Source: Motilibacter deserti (GTDB lineage: Bacteria; Actinomycetota; Actinomycetes; Motilibacterales; Motilibacteraceae). From it: a stretch of 60,681 nucleotides of DNA. The stretch spans positions 1 through 60,681 of the forward strand of contig NZ_JAANNP010000014.1 in the NCBI RefSeq assembly GCF_011250635.1, given 5' to 3'. Of this stretch, positions 34,002-42,408 are shown piece after piece. A program made the translations under genes and the position numbers. The number at the start of each line of letters is the position of its first letter. Positions within the stretch are counted from its first letter, which is position 1. Under the pieces are notes generated by a model. The model had not been told where the DNA came from, ran no database searches, and saw only the letters and a program-made list of their open reading frames with translations.

Positions 34002-34085
34002 CCGCGTCGTCAGCCGGGCCGGGCTACGAGCTCGAGCCGTGACCTCGTCGTCAGCCGGGCCGGGCTACGAGCTCGAGCCGTGACT
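33980..34085 (+). repeat. 41-bp tandem repeat covering the regX3 stop codon
   Basis: Units start at 33980, 34021 and 34062 (GGGCTACAAG in the gene, GGGCTACGAG in the copies), each containing the codons for the C-terminal Tyr-(Lys/Glu)-(Phe/Leu)-Glu-Pro and a TGA. The third unit is partial. The copies are near-identical to each other and differ from the gene at two codons. Confidence 0.9.
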
Positions 34086-34182
34086 TCGATGTCGGCGGCC
34101 GGGCGCTCCTGACCCGAGCGCCCGCGCCGGGACGGCCTGCCGCTCGCGCCGCCCGGGGCGAGCGGTGCGACCGCAGACGGAA

Positions 34183-34215
34183 GAAGGCCCGCCGCGAGCG
34201 TCGCGGCGGGCCTTC
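34183..34215. terminator. Bidirectional terminator after regX3
   Basis: A perfect 15-bp stem (GAAGGCCCGCCGCGA, 34183-34197, with 34201-34215) closes the loop GCG. It lies between convergent regX3 and the lipoprotein gene. Confidence 0.88.
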
Positions 34216-34238
34216 TCGTGCTTCTGGTACGGGCAGCG

Positions 34239-34898
34239 TCAGCCCGTCGGCTCGGGCGTCGGCCCGCCCTCAGCGACGCCGGTCGCCGGGGTGGCCGGCG
34301 GGGCGACCGGCTCGGTCGGCGTGGCCGGGCTGGGCTGCACGGTCGGGACGACCGGCTCGGTCGGCGCGAGGGTGGCGTAGTAGCCGTCGGCCGGGTAGAC
34401 CGTCGCGTTCATCTGCACCTCGCGCTGCGGGTCGAAGCCGAGGGTCAGCGGGGCGTACGTGCCGGGCTGGACCGCCGGGTCGAGGCCGCGGAGCACCGCG
34501 GTGACGTCCGTGCCGACCTGCAGGGTGGCGCCGGGCGCGATCTCGGGCTGAGCGCTCAGCTCGGCGACGGTGGAGCCGCTGGCGACGCCGATCAGCGTCA
34601 GCGGCTCGGTGCCGCGGTTCGCGATCGTCAGCGTGACGTTGGCGGCGTCGCCCTCCTGCACCAGCACCGCGTTGAGGACCCGGATGTCGCCGACGTCTGC
34701 ACGCAGCCCGTCGGCCGGCAGCCGCACGTTGTTGGTCTGCGCGTCGAACCCCGCGCCGCAGGCCGCGAGCGCAGGAGCGAGCAGGGCGGCGGCCAGGGCG
34801 AGCCGGGCGTTCCGGGTACGGCGGGTGCGGGGAGCACCGTCAGCAGCGGCGTGCTCACGGGGCGTGCGCCGATCGGCGCGCGACAGCGGGCGGGTCAC
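34239..34898 (-). CDS. Lipoprotein with PCu(A)C/DUF461-like domain
   Basis: A 219-residue exported lipoprotein. The lipobox LAAC (near residues 44-47, after ALAAALLAPA) marks lipid attachment at Cys47. The mature part is a beta-sandwich domain (VLVQEGDAANVTLTIANRGTEPLTLIGV, then a strand-rich segment ending VQMNATVYPA) resembling the DUF461/copper-chaperone-like lipoproteins of actinobacteria, followed by a Pro/Thr-rich tail. Copper-binding His/Met residues of true PCu(A)C proteins are not evident. GTG at 34898 has a GAGGAG site. It is convergent to regX3. Confidence 0.75.
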   Translation of the reverse strand: MTRPLSRADRRTPREHAAADGAPRTRRTRNARLALAAALLAPALAACGAGFDAQTNNVRLPADGLRADVGDIRVLNAVLVQEGDAANVTLTIANRGTEPLTLIGVASGSTVAELSAQPEIAPGATLQVGTDVTAVLRGLDPAVQPGTYAPLTLGFDPQREVQMNATVYPADGYYATLAPTEPVVPTVQPSPATPTEPVAPPATPATGVAEGGPTPEPTG

Positions 34899-35029
34899 GA
34901 CGATGCGCTCCTCGGCAGTGCGGATCTAGCGGTGCGGGGTTCGTCGGACAGAGCCTAGCCCTGGGGTGCCGACGCGCTCGCTGTAGGTGCCCGTGGCACC
35001 TCCGGCTACACGTCGCGTGTGGTCAGCGG

Positions 35030-35175
35030 GTGGCCCGGTCACTCGGTCACAGCGGGGTTGCCTGGTCGCCTGGTGCGTCGGTCGCCTGGTCTGTCGGTCG
35101 CCCGGTCCGGCGGTCAGTCGGTCGCCCGGTCAGTCGGTCGCCCGCCACTTGGACAGTCGGTCACCCGGTCGCAGA
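35030..35175. repeat. Degenerate 11-12-bp GGTC tandem repeats
   Basis: Units of the type CGGTCGCCCGGT or TCAGTCGGTCGC recur about a dozen times from 35030 to the stop codon of the next minus-strand gene at 35161-35163 and just into its 3' end. No other feature is seen between the two genes. Confidence 0.75.
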
Positions 35176-36060
35176 GGCCGCGGAGCCGGACACGGCGCCG
35201 GGCCGATGCAGCTGCGCCACGTGCTGGTCGAGCCAACGGCCGACCGCCTCCTCATCGGCGGAGGCCACCGGCTCGGCCTCGGTGATCACGCCGTCGGCGG
35301 CGACCAGCACCAGCACGGGGCCTGTCGCACCCACCGCGCGCCCGATTGCCCCCGAGGGGTCGACGGCCGCCATCCCGCGGGACTGGCGGGCGGTCGCCGC
35401 GAGCTCCTCGCCGGCGGCGTCCCGCTCCGGCAGCACCAGCCAGGTCCCGACCCCCGCGACGCCGGCCCGCTGGACCGTCTCGCGGACGAGCTCGGCGCAG
35501 GCACAGTCGGTCGTCGGCAGGACGACGAGGACCGCCGGGCGGATGGCGCGCACGGGCACCGTCCGGGTCGGGGTCTGCAGGCGTACGTCCGGCAGCAGCC
35601 CGCCCACGTCGCCGTCGCGGGCGTAGGTCGCGGCCAGCGGGAGCTGCCGCTGCGGCGGGCGCGGGACCAGCATGACCGACACGGCGCTCACACCGCTGAC
35701 GAGCGCAGCCACGAGCAGGAGGAGCAGGAGCGTCGGGCGAGCGGAGCCGGGCGGCCCGCTCAGCAGGCGGCGGCGGGCACGGGCACGGCGCTGATCGCGG
35801 AGCCAGGCCTGGCGGTCCGCGTCGAGCTCGCGCGCGTCGTCCGGGACCGCGAACCCGGCCGGCAGCTCGACGTCCCAGCCCGGCCACCCGCCGTCGGAGC
35901 CGTCAGAATCAGGGGGTACGTGGTCGGCCGCGCCTCCGGTAGCGCCTGCGCCACCGTGGTTGGCCGGGCCACCCGCCCCCGTCGTCCCCGCGGCCTCGTC
36001 GCGGCGGCCGCCCGGGCCCTCGGGCCACGTCCCGTCGGTGTCTGCCGGCCCGCCTGCCAC
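35161..36060 (-). CDS. Membrane protein with extracytoplasmic thioredoxin-like domain
   Basis: A 299-residue protein with a disordered Gly/Pro-rich N-terminus (about 1-85), one membrane helix (about 108-130, LLLLLLVAALVSGVSAVSVML) and an extracytoplasmic domain with a redoxin-like pattern (PDVRLQTPTRTVPV, AVLVVLPTTDCACAELVRE, a GTWLVLPERD strand, then VLVLVAADGVI). The CAC motif replaces the usual CxxC, so redox activity is uncertain. GTG at 36060 lies 7 nt after CAGACT (36068-36073, minus), a leaderless layout. Function unknown. Confidence 0.75.
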   Translation of the reverse strand: MAGGPADTDGTWPEGPGGRRDEAAGTTGAGGPANHGGAGATGGAADHVPPDSDGSDGGWPGWDVELPAGFAVPDDARELDADRQAWLRDQRRARARRRLLSGPPGSARPTLLLLLLVAALVSGVSAVSVMLVPRPPQRQLPLAATYARDGDVGGLLPDVRLQTPTRTVPVRAIRPAVLVVLPTTDCACAELVRETVQRAGVAGVGTWLVLPERDAAGEELAATARQSRGMAAVDPSGAIGRAVGATGPVLVLVAADGVITEAEPVASADEEAVGRWLDQHVAQLHRPGAVSGSAASATG

Positions 36061-36397
36061 CTGAGCCAGTCTGCCACCGCGGAGCCCGGCGCGCCGCTCC
36101 GGAACCGGGCGCGGGGAGGAGCTCGGAGGGCCGCCTGGCTCCCTGCCTCTCGAGCGGCGCGGGTGGGGAGCGGTCCGAGGGCGTTCGGCTCGTCGCCATC
36201 GTCGTGGGTGGGAGCGCCGAGGGCGCCTAGAGCGCTGCCTTCGATGCGGGCGGGTGGAGCCGTTGCGGGACCCGCGCTCTCCGCGTTGATGCTGGGGGGT
36301 GGAGTCGTTCCGGGGACCCGCGCTCGCCGTGCTCGGTGCTGGCCAGTGGGGCCGCTCTCGCGGAATCGGGCTCGCCGCGTCGATGCTGGCGCTTGAG

Positions 36398-36445
36398 CAG
36401 GTCCGGGCGCAGGTCCGGGCGCAGGTCCGGGCGCAGGTCCGGGCT
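36398..36445. repeat. Four 12-bp tandem repeats
   Basis: CAGGTCCGGGCG is repeated at 36398, 36410, 36422 and 36434, the last with a single final change. The units are head-to-tail without spacers. Confidence 0.9.
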
Positions 36446-36700
36446 CAGCCAGGGCGGTCGGCTGAGGTCCCAGGGGCGCGGGGCCCGGCGGCGGGACGGC
36501 CCTCCTGCCCCCTCCGTGCCAGGCTGACCGGCCGGGTGAGCACAGGCCTTCCGGCCCCTGTTGCCAGGGTCACATCCCCGTCACACGACGTGGCCGTTTC
36601 GCGCCGTCGAGGGGCTCCGCCCGGGCGCTCACAGCGTCCTCACAGCACGATTGTCATGGCTTTGTCAAGCCCCTGACCTGCGACGATGCGCAAACTTGGC

Positions 36701-36730
36701 CTGTCGCTGAGCTCGTCCGCGTGTTAACCT
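36701..36730 (+). promoter_or_regulatory. Candidate carD promoter
   Basis: CTGTCG (36701-36706), an 18-nt spacer and TAACCT (36725-36730) lie 22 nt before the carD start. The -10 is good and the -35 is poor. Confidence 0.45.
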
Positions 36731-36752
36731 CGATGGCGGAAAGGGGATCTGA

Positions 36753-37235
36753 ATGACGTTCAAGGTCGGCGAGACTGTCGTCTACCCCCACCACGGGGCG
36801 GCGCTGATTGAAGCCATCGAGACCCGGTGCATCAAGGGCGTGGACAAGACCTACCTCGTCCTGAAGGTCGCCCAGGGCGACCTCACCGTTCGGGTGCCGG
36901 CGGACAACGTCGACCTCGTGGGTGTGCGCGACGTCGTGGGGCAGGACGGGCTGGACCGAGTCTTCGAGGTGCTGCGGGCTCCGCACACCGAGGAGCCCAC
37001 GAACTGGTCGCGGCGCTACAAGGCCAACCTCGAGAAGCTCGCCAGCGGCGACGTGATCAAGGTCGCCGAGGTCGTGCGCGACCTGTGGCGGCGGGAGAAG
37101 GACCGCGGGCTGTCCGCGGGCGAGAAGCGCATGCTGGCGAAGGCGCGTCAGATCCTGGTCTCTGAGCTCGCGCTCGCGGAGCGGACCAACGAGGACAAGG
37201 CCGAGGCCGTCCTCGACGAGGTGCTCGCTTCCTGA
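36753..37235 (+). CDS. carD: CarD-family transcriptional regulator
   Basis: Binds the RNA polymerase beta subunit and stabilises open promoter complexes, controlling rRNA and housekeeping transcription. The 160-residue protein has the N-terminal RNA polymerase-interaction domain ([21 protein letters not shown], residues 3-23, with [16 protein letters not shown]) and the helical DNA-binding domain with the conserved [17 protein letters not shown] and the invariant Trp in [18 protein letters not shown] at 36753 has an AAAGGGG site. carD precedes ispD-ispF, as in Mycobacterium and Streptomyces. Confidence 0.95.
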   Translation: MTFKVGETVVYPHHGAALIEAIETRCIKGVDKTYLVLKVAQGDLTVRVPADNVDLVGVRDVVGQDGLDRVFEVLRAPHTEEPTNWSRRYKANLEKLASGDVIKVAEVVRDLWRREKDRGLSAGEKRMLAKARQILVSELALAERTNEDKAEAVLDEVLAS

Positions 37236-37253
37236 GCTGCCGTACGCACTGAC

Positions 37254-37291
37254 CCGAAGGCCCGGTTCCCCCATGGGGACCGGGCCTTCGG
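37254..37291 (+). terminator. Terminator after carD
   Basis: A 12-bp stem (CCGAAGGCCCGG, 37254-37265, with 37280-37291) extends through a one-base bulge into CCCC/GGGG. It starts 18 nt after the carD stop codon. Confidence 0.88.
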
Positions 37292-37325
37292 CGTTGTCTG
37301 GGGCAGTGGGGTCGTCGGCACGGTG

Positions 37326-37420
37326 CGTCGTCGCGCCGAACTGGCGATGCGTGCATCGTCGCGCCGCACCGGCGGTGCGTGTGTCGTCGCGCCGCACTGG
37401 CGGTGCGTGCATCCTCGCGT
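37326..37420. repeat. 28-bp tandem repeats between carD and ispD
   Basis: Three 28-bp units (37326-37353, 37354-37381, 37382-37409) and a partial fourth share the core GTCGCGCCGCACTGGCGGTG with a few substitutions. They lie just after the carD terminator, in non-coding DNA. Confidence 0.88.
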
Positions 37421-37489
37421 GTCGGTCGGCCTCAGCGGCGCATGGTTCGTGGTGTTCGTACGCGTCCCACCTGCCGCGGTGATCGAGCG

Positions 37490-37533
37490 CATCCGGGTCC
37501 CAGGGTCGTCCGCGGATACCTAGGACCCGGATG
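37490..37533. repeat. Inverted repeat, 15-bp arms
   Basis: CATCCGGGTCCCAGG (37490-37504) and CCTAGGACCCGGATG (37519-37533) are complementary except for one wobble, with a 14-nt loop. GATC lies just outside both arms. Confidence 0.8.
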
Positions 37534-37549
37534 ATCAAGGTTCCGGCTC

Positions 37550-37621
37550 CACTTAGGGGGTCGTATAGGCACTTCGGAGGTGTTGTGCGCCGTCGGTGGC
37601 GCCCATACGACCCCCTAAGTG
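37550..37621. repeat. Inverted repeat, perfect 17-bp arms
   Basis: CACTTAGGGGGTCGTAT (37550-37566) is repeated in perfect inverse complement at 37605-37621, enclosing 38 nt. It lies 16 nt downstream of the previous palindrome. Confidence 0.88.
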
Positions 37622-37961
37622 CGAGTGGGTGAGCTTCTCCGACCCCGCGGGTTGACGACGTCTACGATGACGGTCCGCCACGCTGACGACCTGACGCGCT
37701 CCGACGACGTGCCGGCACGCGAACTTGCCACTGCCCGACGACTCGGCGCAGCAAGGACGACTCGCCGCGGCACGCCGCGGCAACGATGACCCGCCGCGGC
37801 AACGATGACCCGCCGCGGCAACGACGGCTCAGCGGGCAACCCCGGCCACACCACCGACCGGCAGCCCAGCGGCCGCCGCGTCGCCGCCCAGAAAAGGCCT
37901 CCGCGCCCGCGCCCCCCGACGCCCACCACCTCGGCCCGGGCCCGCCCGCTAGCCTTCGCCC
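37622..37961. other. Non-coding leader region of ispD with 19-bp repeats
   Basis: No gene is supported in these 340 nt. A 19-bp unit CGCCGCGGCAACGATGACC is repeated at 37773-37791 and 37792-37810, with a diverged third copy at 37811-37829. The ispD -10 hexamer TAGCCT is at 37950-37955. Confidence 0.65.
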
Positions 37962-38702
37962 GTGCGTACCGCCGCCGTCGTCCCGGCCGCCGGCCGCGGG
38001 GAGCGCCTCGGGCCGGGAGGCCCCAAGGCGCTGCGCCTGCTCGCCGGCCGCCCGCTGCTCGTCCACGCCGTGCAGACCCTCGGCCAGGTCGTCGACGTCG
38101 TCGTGGTGGCGGCTCCGCCGGACCCGGGTGCGGTCGACGACGTGACGGCGTTGCTCGCCCCGGAGGTCGGGACGGCGCAGCTCGTCGTGGTCGCGGGGGG
38201 CGCGACGCGGCAGGAGTCGGTACGCCGTGCGCTGGCCGCCCTCCCCGCCGACGTCGCGTCGGTGCTGGTGCACGACGCCGCCCGCCCGCTGGCGCCCGCA
38301 GCGCTGGCTCGCTCGGTCCTCGCGGCGCTGGAGGCCGGGGCGCATGCCGTGATCCCCGCGCTTCCGGTGACGGACACGGTCAAGCGGGTCGACGCCGACG
38401 AGGTCGTCGTGGAGACCGTCGACCGCTCGGTTCTGCGCGCGGTGCAGACGCCGCAGGGGTTCCGCCGCGTCGTGCTCGAGCAGGCCCACGCGGCGCCGGG
38501 GGCCGACGCGCTGGAGGCCACGGACGACGCCGGCCTGGTCGAGCGGCTCGGCCTGCCCGTCCAGGTGGTGCCCGGCTCGGAGGAGGCGTTCAAGGTGACC
38601 CGCCCGCTCGACCTCGTGCTCGCCGAGGCGGTCCATGCTGCGCGCGCTGCGCGACCCGCCAGCTCCGGCCGAGCCGGCGACGACGAGGCGGTGACCGCGT
38701 GA
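37962..38702 (+). CDS. ispD: 2-C-methyl-D-erythritol 4-phosphate cytidylyltransferase
   Basis: Third enzyme of the MEP isoprenoid pathway; couples MEP to CTP. The 246-residue protein has the CTP-binding loop [16 protein letters not shown] (about residues 8-23), the VHDAARP motif (about 104-110) and the late [12 protein letters not shown] and KVTRPLDL segments. GTG at 37962 lies 6 nt after TAGCCT (37950-37955), a leaderless layout. The C-terminal 30 residues are variable. It overlaps ispF by 4 nt (GTGA). Confidence 0.94.
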   Translation: MRTAAVVPAAGRGERLGPGGPKALRLLAGRPLLVHAVQTLGQVVDVVVVAAPPDPGAVDDVTALLAPEVGTAQLVVVAGGATRQESVRRALAALPADVASVLVHDAARPLAPAALARSVLAALEAGAHAVIPALPVTDTVKRVDADEVVVETVDRSVLRAVQTPQGFRRVVLEQAHAAPGADALEATDDAGLVERLGLPVQVVPGSEEAFKVTRPLDLVLAEAVHAARAARPASSGRAGDDEAVTA

Positions 38703-39181
38703 CGCCGCTCCCTAGGGTCGGGACCGGCGTCGACGTCCACCCCTTCGAGGACGGGCGCGAGCTGCACGTCGCCGGCCTGCACTGGCCGGGCGAGCGCGGC
38801 CTGGCCGGCCACTCCGACGCGGACGTGGCCGCGCACGCGGCCTGCGACGCGCTGCTCTCGGCCGCCGGCCTGGGGGACCTCGGCGCGCAGTTCGGCACGT
38901 CCGAGCCGGAATGGGCGGGGGCGCCGGGGGTGCGGCTGCTCGGCGAGACCGCCCGCCGCGTACGCGGAGCCGGGTTCGAGATCGGGAACGTGTCGGTCCA
39001 GGTGGTCGGCAACCGGCCGAAGATCGGCACGCGCCGCGCCGAGGCCGAGGCGGTGCTCTCGGCGGCCGCCGGCGCTCCCGTCACGGTGTCCGGGACGACG
39101 ACCGACGGGCTCGGGCTGACCGGTCGCGGGGAGGGGCTGGCCGCGGTCGCGGTGGCGCTCGTGGTCGCCAGGGCGTCGTAG
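38699..39181 (+). CDS. ispF: 2-C-methyl-D-erythritol 2,4-cyclodiphosphate synthase
   Basis: Fifth enzyme of the MEP pathway; cyclises CDP-ME-2-phosphate with release of CMP. The 160-residue protein has the zinc ligands in GTGVDVHPF (Asp and His near residues 10-12) and in AGHSDADV, plus the CTP-contacting segment and the C-terminal [14 protein letters not shown] motif. The GTG start overlaps the ispD stop codon, so the two are coupled. Between these two steps lies IspE, which is not in the window. Confidence 0.95.
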   Translation: MTPLPRVGTGVDVHPFEDGRELHVAGLHWPGERGLAGHSDADVAAHAACDALLSAAGLGDLGAQFGTSEPEWAGAPGVRLLGETARRVRGAGFEIGNVSVQVVGNRPKIGTRRAEAEAVLSAAAGAPVTVSGTTTDGLGLTGRGEGLAAVAVALVVARAS

Positions 39182-39221
39182 GAGGCGTGGCCGGCCCTGC
39201 CCACGGGTACGTTGGGCAGAC

Positions 39222-39857
39222 GTGAAGATCACCAAGCTCGGCCACTCGTGCCTGCTCGTCGAAGAGTCCGACGCCCGCATGCTCGTCGACCCCGGCGCGT
39301 TCTCCGCGTTCGACGGGCTGACCGGCCTGTCCGGCATCCTCGTCACCCACCAGCACTTCGACCACGTCCACGTGGACAAGCTGCGCCCGCTGCTCCAGGC
39401 GAACCCGGAGGCGACGCTCGTCGTCGACCCCGGCACGGCCGAGCAGCTCGCCGACGCGGGTATCTCCCCAGCGCGGACCCTGTCGGACGGCGAGACCGTC
39501 GACATCGCCGGGGTCGAGGTGCGCGGCTTCGGCCGGGACCACGCGCCGTTCCACCCGGACGCGCCGAACATCGTCAACACCGGCTACCTCATCGGCGGCC
39601 GGCTGTTCCACCCCGGCGACGCGCTCACCGTCCCGGGCTTCGACGTCGAGGTGCTCGCGGTCCCGATCGTCGCCCCGTGGTCGAACATCGGCCAGACCGT
39701 CGACTTCGTGCGCGCGGTGAAGCCGAAGGTGGCCTTCCCGATCCACGACGCGATCATCGTCGCGCCGGCGTACGGCATCTTCGACGGCACGGTGCAGGGC
39801 CTCGGGCCGCAGGACACGACGTACCAGCGGATCGACGACTCCCCGCTCGAGGTCTGA
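39222..39857 (+). CDS. MBL-fold metal-dependent hydrolase
   Basis: A 211-residue single-domain metallo-beta-lactamase-fold protein of the UPF0173/UlaG-like type. Metal-binding motifs are GHSC (residues 7-10), THQHFDHVH (about 42-50, the HxHxDH signature) and later HPGDA and PIHDA histidines. The substrate is unknown. GTG at 39222 lies 8 nt after TACGTT (39208-39213), a leaderless layout. It sits between ispF and cysS. Confidence 0.88.
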   Translation: MKITKLGHSCLLVEESDARMLVDPGAFSAFDGLTGLSGILVTHQHFDHVHVDKLRPLLQANPEATLVVDPGTAEQLADAGISPARTLSDGETVDIAGVEVRGFGRDHAPFHPDAPNIVNTGYLIGGRLFHPGDALTVPGFDVEVLAVPIVAPWSNIGQTVDFVRAVKPKVAFPIHDAIIVAPAYGIFDGTVQGLGPQDTTYQRIDDSPLEV

Positions 39858-39902
39858 GCCGCAGCAGGTCGATGCGGGGGCACGCCTCGCTAGGCTGGGG
39901 GG

Positions 39903-41342
39903 ATGGTCGGCCTACGTCTTCACGACACCGCGACCCGGAGCCTGCGCAGCTTCGAGCCGCTCGTCCCGGGACGGGCCGGCATCTACCTCTGTGGCGCGAC
40001 GGTGCAGGCGCCGCCGCACGTCGGGCACGTCCGTAGCCAGGTCGCGTTCGACGTGCTGCGGCGCTGGCTCGCGCGCTCCGGCTACGACGTCACGTTCGTG
40101 CGCAACGTGACGGACATCGACGACAAGATCCTGCGCCGCGGCGCCGAGGAGGGCGTGCCCTACTGGGCCGTCGCGGCGCGCAACGAGCGCGCGTTCGAGC
40201 ACGCCTACGAGCTGCTCGGCTGCCTGCCGCCGACGGTCACGCCGCGCGCCACCGGGCACGTGACCGAGATGGTCGAGCTCATGGACCGGCTGATCGACCG
40301 GGGCTCCGCCTACGCCGCAGGTGGGGACGTCTACTTCGACGTCCGCTCCTACGCGGACTACGGCGCGTTGTCCGGGCAGCGGCTCGACGACGTGCAGCCG
40401 GCGGCGGACACCGACGTCGAGACCTGCAAGCACGACCCGCGCGACTTCACGCTGTGGAAGTCGGCCAAGCCCGGCGAGCCCTCGTGGCCGACACCGTGGG
40501 GCCGCGGCCGCCCCGGCTGGCACCTGGAGTGCTCAGCCATGGCCCGCACCTACCTCGGGGCCGAGTTCGACATCCACTGCGGCGGGATGGACCTCGTCTT
40601 CCCCCACCACGAGAACGAGATCGCCCAGTCCAAGGCCGCCGGCGACGGGTTCGCCCGCTACTGGCTGCACAACGGCTGGGTGACGACGGCCGGCGAGAAG
40701 ATGAGCAAGTCGCTCGGCAACTCGCTGCTGGTCACCGAGGTCGTCAAGCGCGTACGCCCCGTCGAGCTGCGCTTCTACCTCGCCGGTGCGCACTACCGCT
40801 CGCACCAGGAGTACTCCGAGGAGGCTCTGCGCGAGGCGGCCGCGGCGTACGGGCGGCTCGAGGGGTTCGTGCTGCGCGCGAGCGAGCGCTTCGGTGTGCG
40901 GCCGGGCGGCTCGTACGCCTTCGTCGACCGGGTGCCGGAGGCGTTCGCCGCGGCGATGGACGACGACCTCGGCGTGCCCGCCGCGCTCGCCGTGCTCCAC
41001 GACACGGTCCGCGAGGGCAACAAGCTGCTGGCCGAGGGCGGCGCCGACGACGACGAGCTGGGCAACGTCCTCGGCGCGGTCGTGGCGATGCTCGACGTGC
41101 TGGGGCTGAACCCGCTCGACCCGCAGTGGGCGACGTCGGGCGGCAGCGACGACCGGCTCGTCTCGGCCGTCGACGCGCTCGTCGCGCTTGCGCTCGAGCA
41201 GCGGCAGGCCGCCCGGGCGCGCAAGGACTGGGCCTCGGCCGACGCCGTACGCGACCGGCTTGCCGCAGCAGGCATCCTGGTGGAAGACACCCCGACCGGG
41301 GCGCGCTGGTCGCTCGCCGCGGCGGGCGAGAACGGGAGCTGA
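39903..41342 (+). CDS. cysS: Cysteinyl-tRNA synthetase
   Basis: Charges tRNA-Cys with cysteine. The 479-residue class I synthetase has the HIGH-equivalent [13 protein letters not shown] (about residues 34-46), zinc ligands in LCGATVQ, HLECSAM and HHENEIA, and the KMSKSLGN loop (about 265-272). A DALR-type helical domain follows. ATG at 39903 lies 6 nt after TAGGCT (39891-39896), one of the clearest leaderless promoters here. It is followed at 1 nt by rlmB. Confidence 0.95.
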   Translation: MVGLRLHDTATRSLRSFEPLVPGRAGIYLCGATVQAPPHVGHVRSQVAFDVLRRWLARSGYDVTFVRNVTDIDDKILRRGAEEGVPYWAVAARNERAFEHAYELLGCLPPTVTPRATGHVTEMVELMDRLIDRGSAYAAGGDVYFDVRSYADYGALSGQRLDDVQPAADTDVETCKHDPRDFTLWKSAKPGEPSWPTPWGRGRPGWHLECSAMARTYLGAEFDIHCGGMDLVFPHHENEIAQSKAAGDGFARYWLHNGWVTTAGEKMSKSLGNSLLVTEVVKRVRPVELRFYLAGAHYRSHQEYSEEALREAAAAYGRLEGFVLRASERFGVRPGGSYAFVDRVPEAFAAAMDDDLGVPAALAVLHDTVREGNKLLAEGGADDDELGNVLGAVVAMLDVLGLNPLDPQWATSGGSDDRLVSAVDALVALALEQRQAARARKDWASADAVRDRLAAAGILVEDTPTGARWSLAAAGENGS

Positions 41343-41343
41343 C

Positions 41344-42327
41344 GTGGCCGGCAACAGCAGGCGACAGGGGGCCGTCCGCAAGACGGGCTCGAAGAAGGGC
41401 CCCACCGTCGGGTCCGGCGGGCAGCGGCGACGCGCGCTCGAGGGCAAGGGCCCGACGCCGAAGGCGATCGACCGCCCGGCGCACAAGGCGGGCCGCAAGG
41501 CCGCCTTCATCGCCAAGAAGGCCGCTTCAGCGAACACCGTTTCGCCGAAGCGGTCTTCTCCTCCTCGGCGGGGCACGGACAAGGAAGGGCGGGAGCTCGT
41601 CGCGGGCCGCAACAGCGTCGTCGAGGCGCTGCGGGCGTCGATCCCGGCCACGGCGCTCTACGTCGCCGAGCGCATCGAGTCCGACGACCGGGTCAAGGAG
41701 GCGCTCAAGCTCTCCGCCGAGCTCGGCATCCCGCTGCTGGAGTCCCCGCGCACCGAGCTCGACCGCATGACCGACGGGGCGATCCACCAGGGCCTCGCGC
41801 TGCAGGTCCCGCCCTACGACTACGCCGACGTGCCCGCCCTCGTGCGCCGCGCGCGCAACAAGGGCGAGGTGCCGCTGCTGCTGGCGCTGGACGGGGTCAC
41901 CGACCCGCGCAACCTCGGCGCGGTCATCCGCTCGGCCGGGGCGTTCGGCGCGCACGGCGTGATCGTCCCTGAGCGCAGGGCCGCCGGCATGACGGCGAGC
42001 GCGTGGAAGACCGCCGCCGGCGCCGCGGCCCGCATCCCGGTGGCGCGGGCGACGAACCTGACCCGCGCCCTCGTGGCGCTCAAGGAGGACGGCGTCTTCG
42101 TCGCCGGGCTCGACGGGAGCGGCCCGGTCGACGTCGGCTCGCTCGAGGTCGGCACCGACCCCATCTGCCTGGTCGTGGGCTCGGAGGGCAAGGGGCTGTC
42201 GCGGCTCGTCCGCGAGACGTGCGACCTGGTCGTACGCATCCCGATCGCCGCCTCGACAGAGTCGCTCAACGCCGGCATCGCCGCCTCGATCGCGTTGTAC
42301 GAGGTGGCGAAGCGCCGCTCGGCCTGA
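41344..42327 (+). CDS. rlmB: 23S rRNA (guanosine-2251-2'-O)-methyltransferase RlmB
   Basis: SpoU-family methyltransferase that modifies Gm2251 in the peptidyl-tRNA site. The 327-residue protein has a basic, low-complexity N-terminal extension (about residues 1-80, typical of actinobacteria), an RNA-binding L30e-like domain (about 82-160) and the SPOUT knot domain with ALDGVTDPRNLGAVIRSA, CLVVGSEGKGLS and the C-terminal SLNAGIAASIALYE. GTG at 41344 starts 1 nt after the cysS stop codon. A terminator follows. Confidence 0.94.
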   Translation: MAGNSRRQGAVRKTGSKKGPTVGSGGQRRRALEGKGPTPKAIDRPAHKAGRKAAFIAKKAASANTVSPKRSSPPRRGTDKEGRELVAGRNSVVEALRASIPATALYVAERIESDDRVKEALKLSAELGIPLLESPRTELDRMTDGAIHQGLALQVPPYDYADVPALVRRARNKGEVPLLLALDGVTDPRNLGAVIRSAGAFGAHGVIVPERRAAGMTASAWKTAAGAAARIPVARATNLTRALVALKEDGVFVAGLDGSGPVDVGSLEVGTDPICLVVGSEGKGLSRLVRETCDLVVRIPIAASTESLNAGIAASIALYEVAKRRSA

Positions 42328-42347
42328 GCCGGCACGACCTCAGAGAC

Positions 42348-42385
42348 GTCAAAGCCCCTGTCGCCGGAGCGGCAGGGGCCTTGAC
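42348..42385. terminator. Bidirectional terminator after rlmB
   Basis: A 17-bp stem (GTCAAAGCCCCTGTCGC, 42348-42364, with 42369-42385; two wobble pairs) closes a 4-nt loop between convergent rlmB and the CBM2-like gene. Confidence 0.85.
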
Positions 42386-42408
42386 GAGAGCAAGACGCGG
42401 AACGTCGA

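Larger units (their letters stand above)
36061..36752. other. Intergenic region without a supported gene
   Basis: About 690 nt between the membrane protein gene and carD. Open frames here are short, low-complexity and match nothing I recognise. The stretch contains imperfect 50-bp duplications around 36250-36345, a 12-bp tandem repeat at 36398-36445 and the carD promoter near its right end. Confidence 0.6.

Noticed and set aside
36299-36676. Short plus-strand frames upstream of carD
   Set aside because: They encode the 12-bp repeat as RSGRRSGR and other low-complexity peptides; no ribosome site or homologue recognised.
37490-37621. Integrase attachment site or origin
   Set aside because: Palindromes are not next to a tRNA or recombinase gene, and there are no clustered DnaA boxes.
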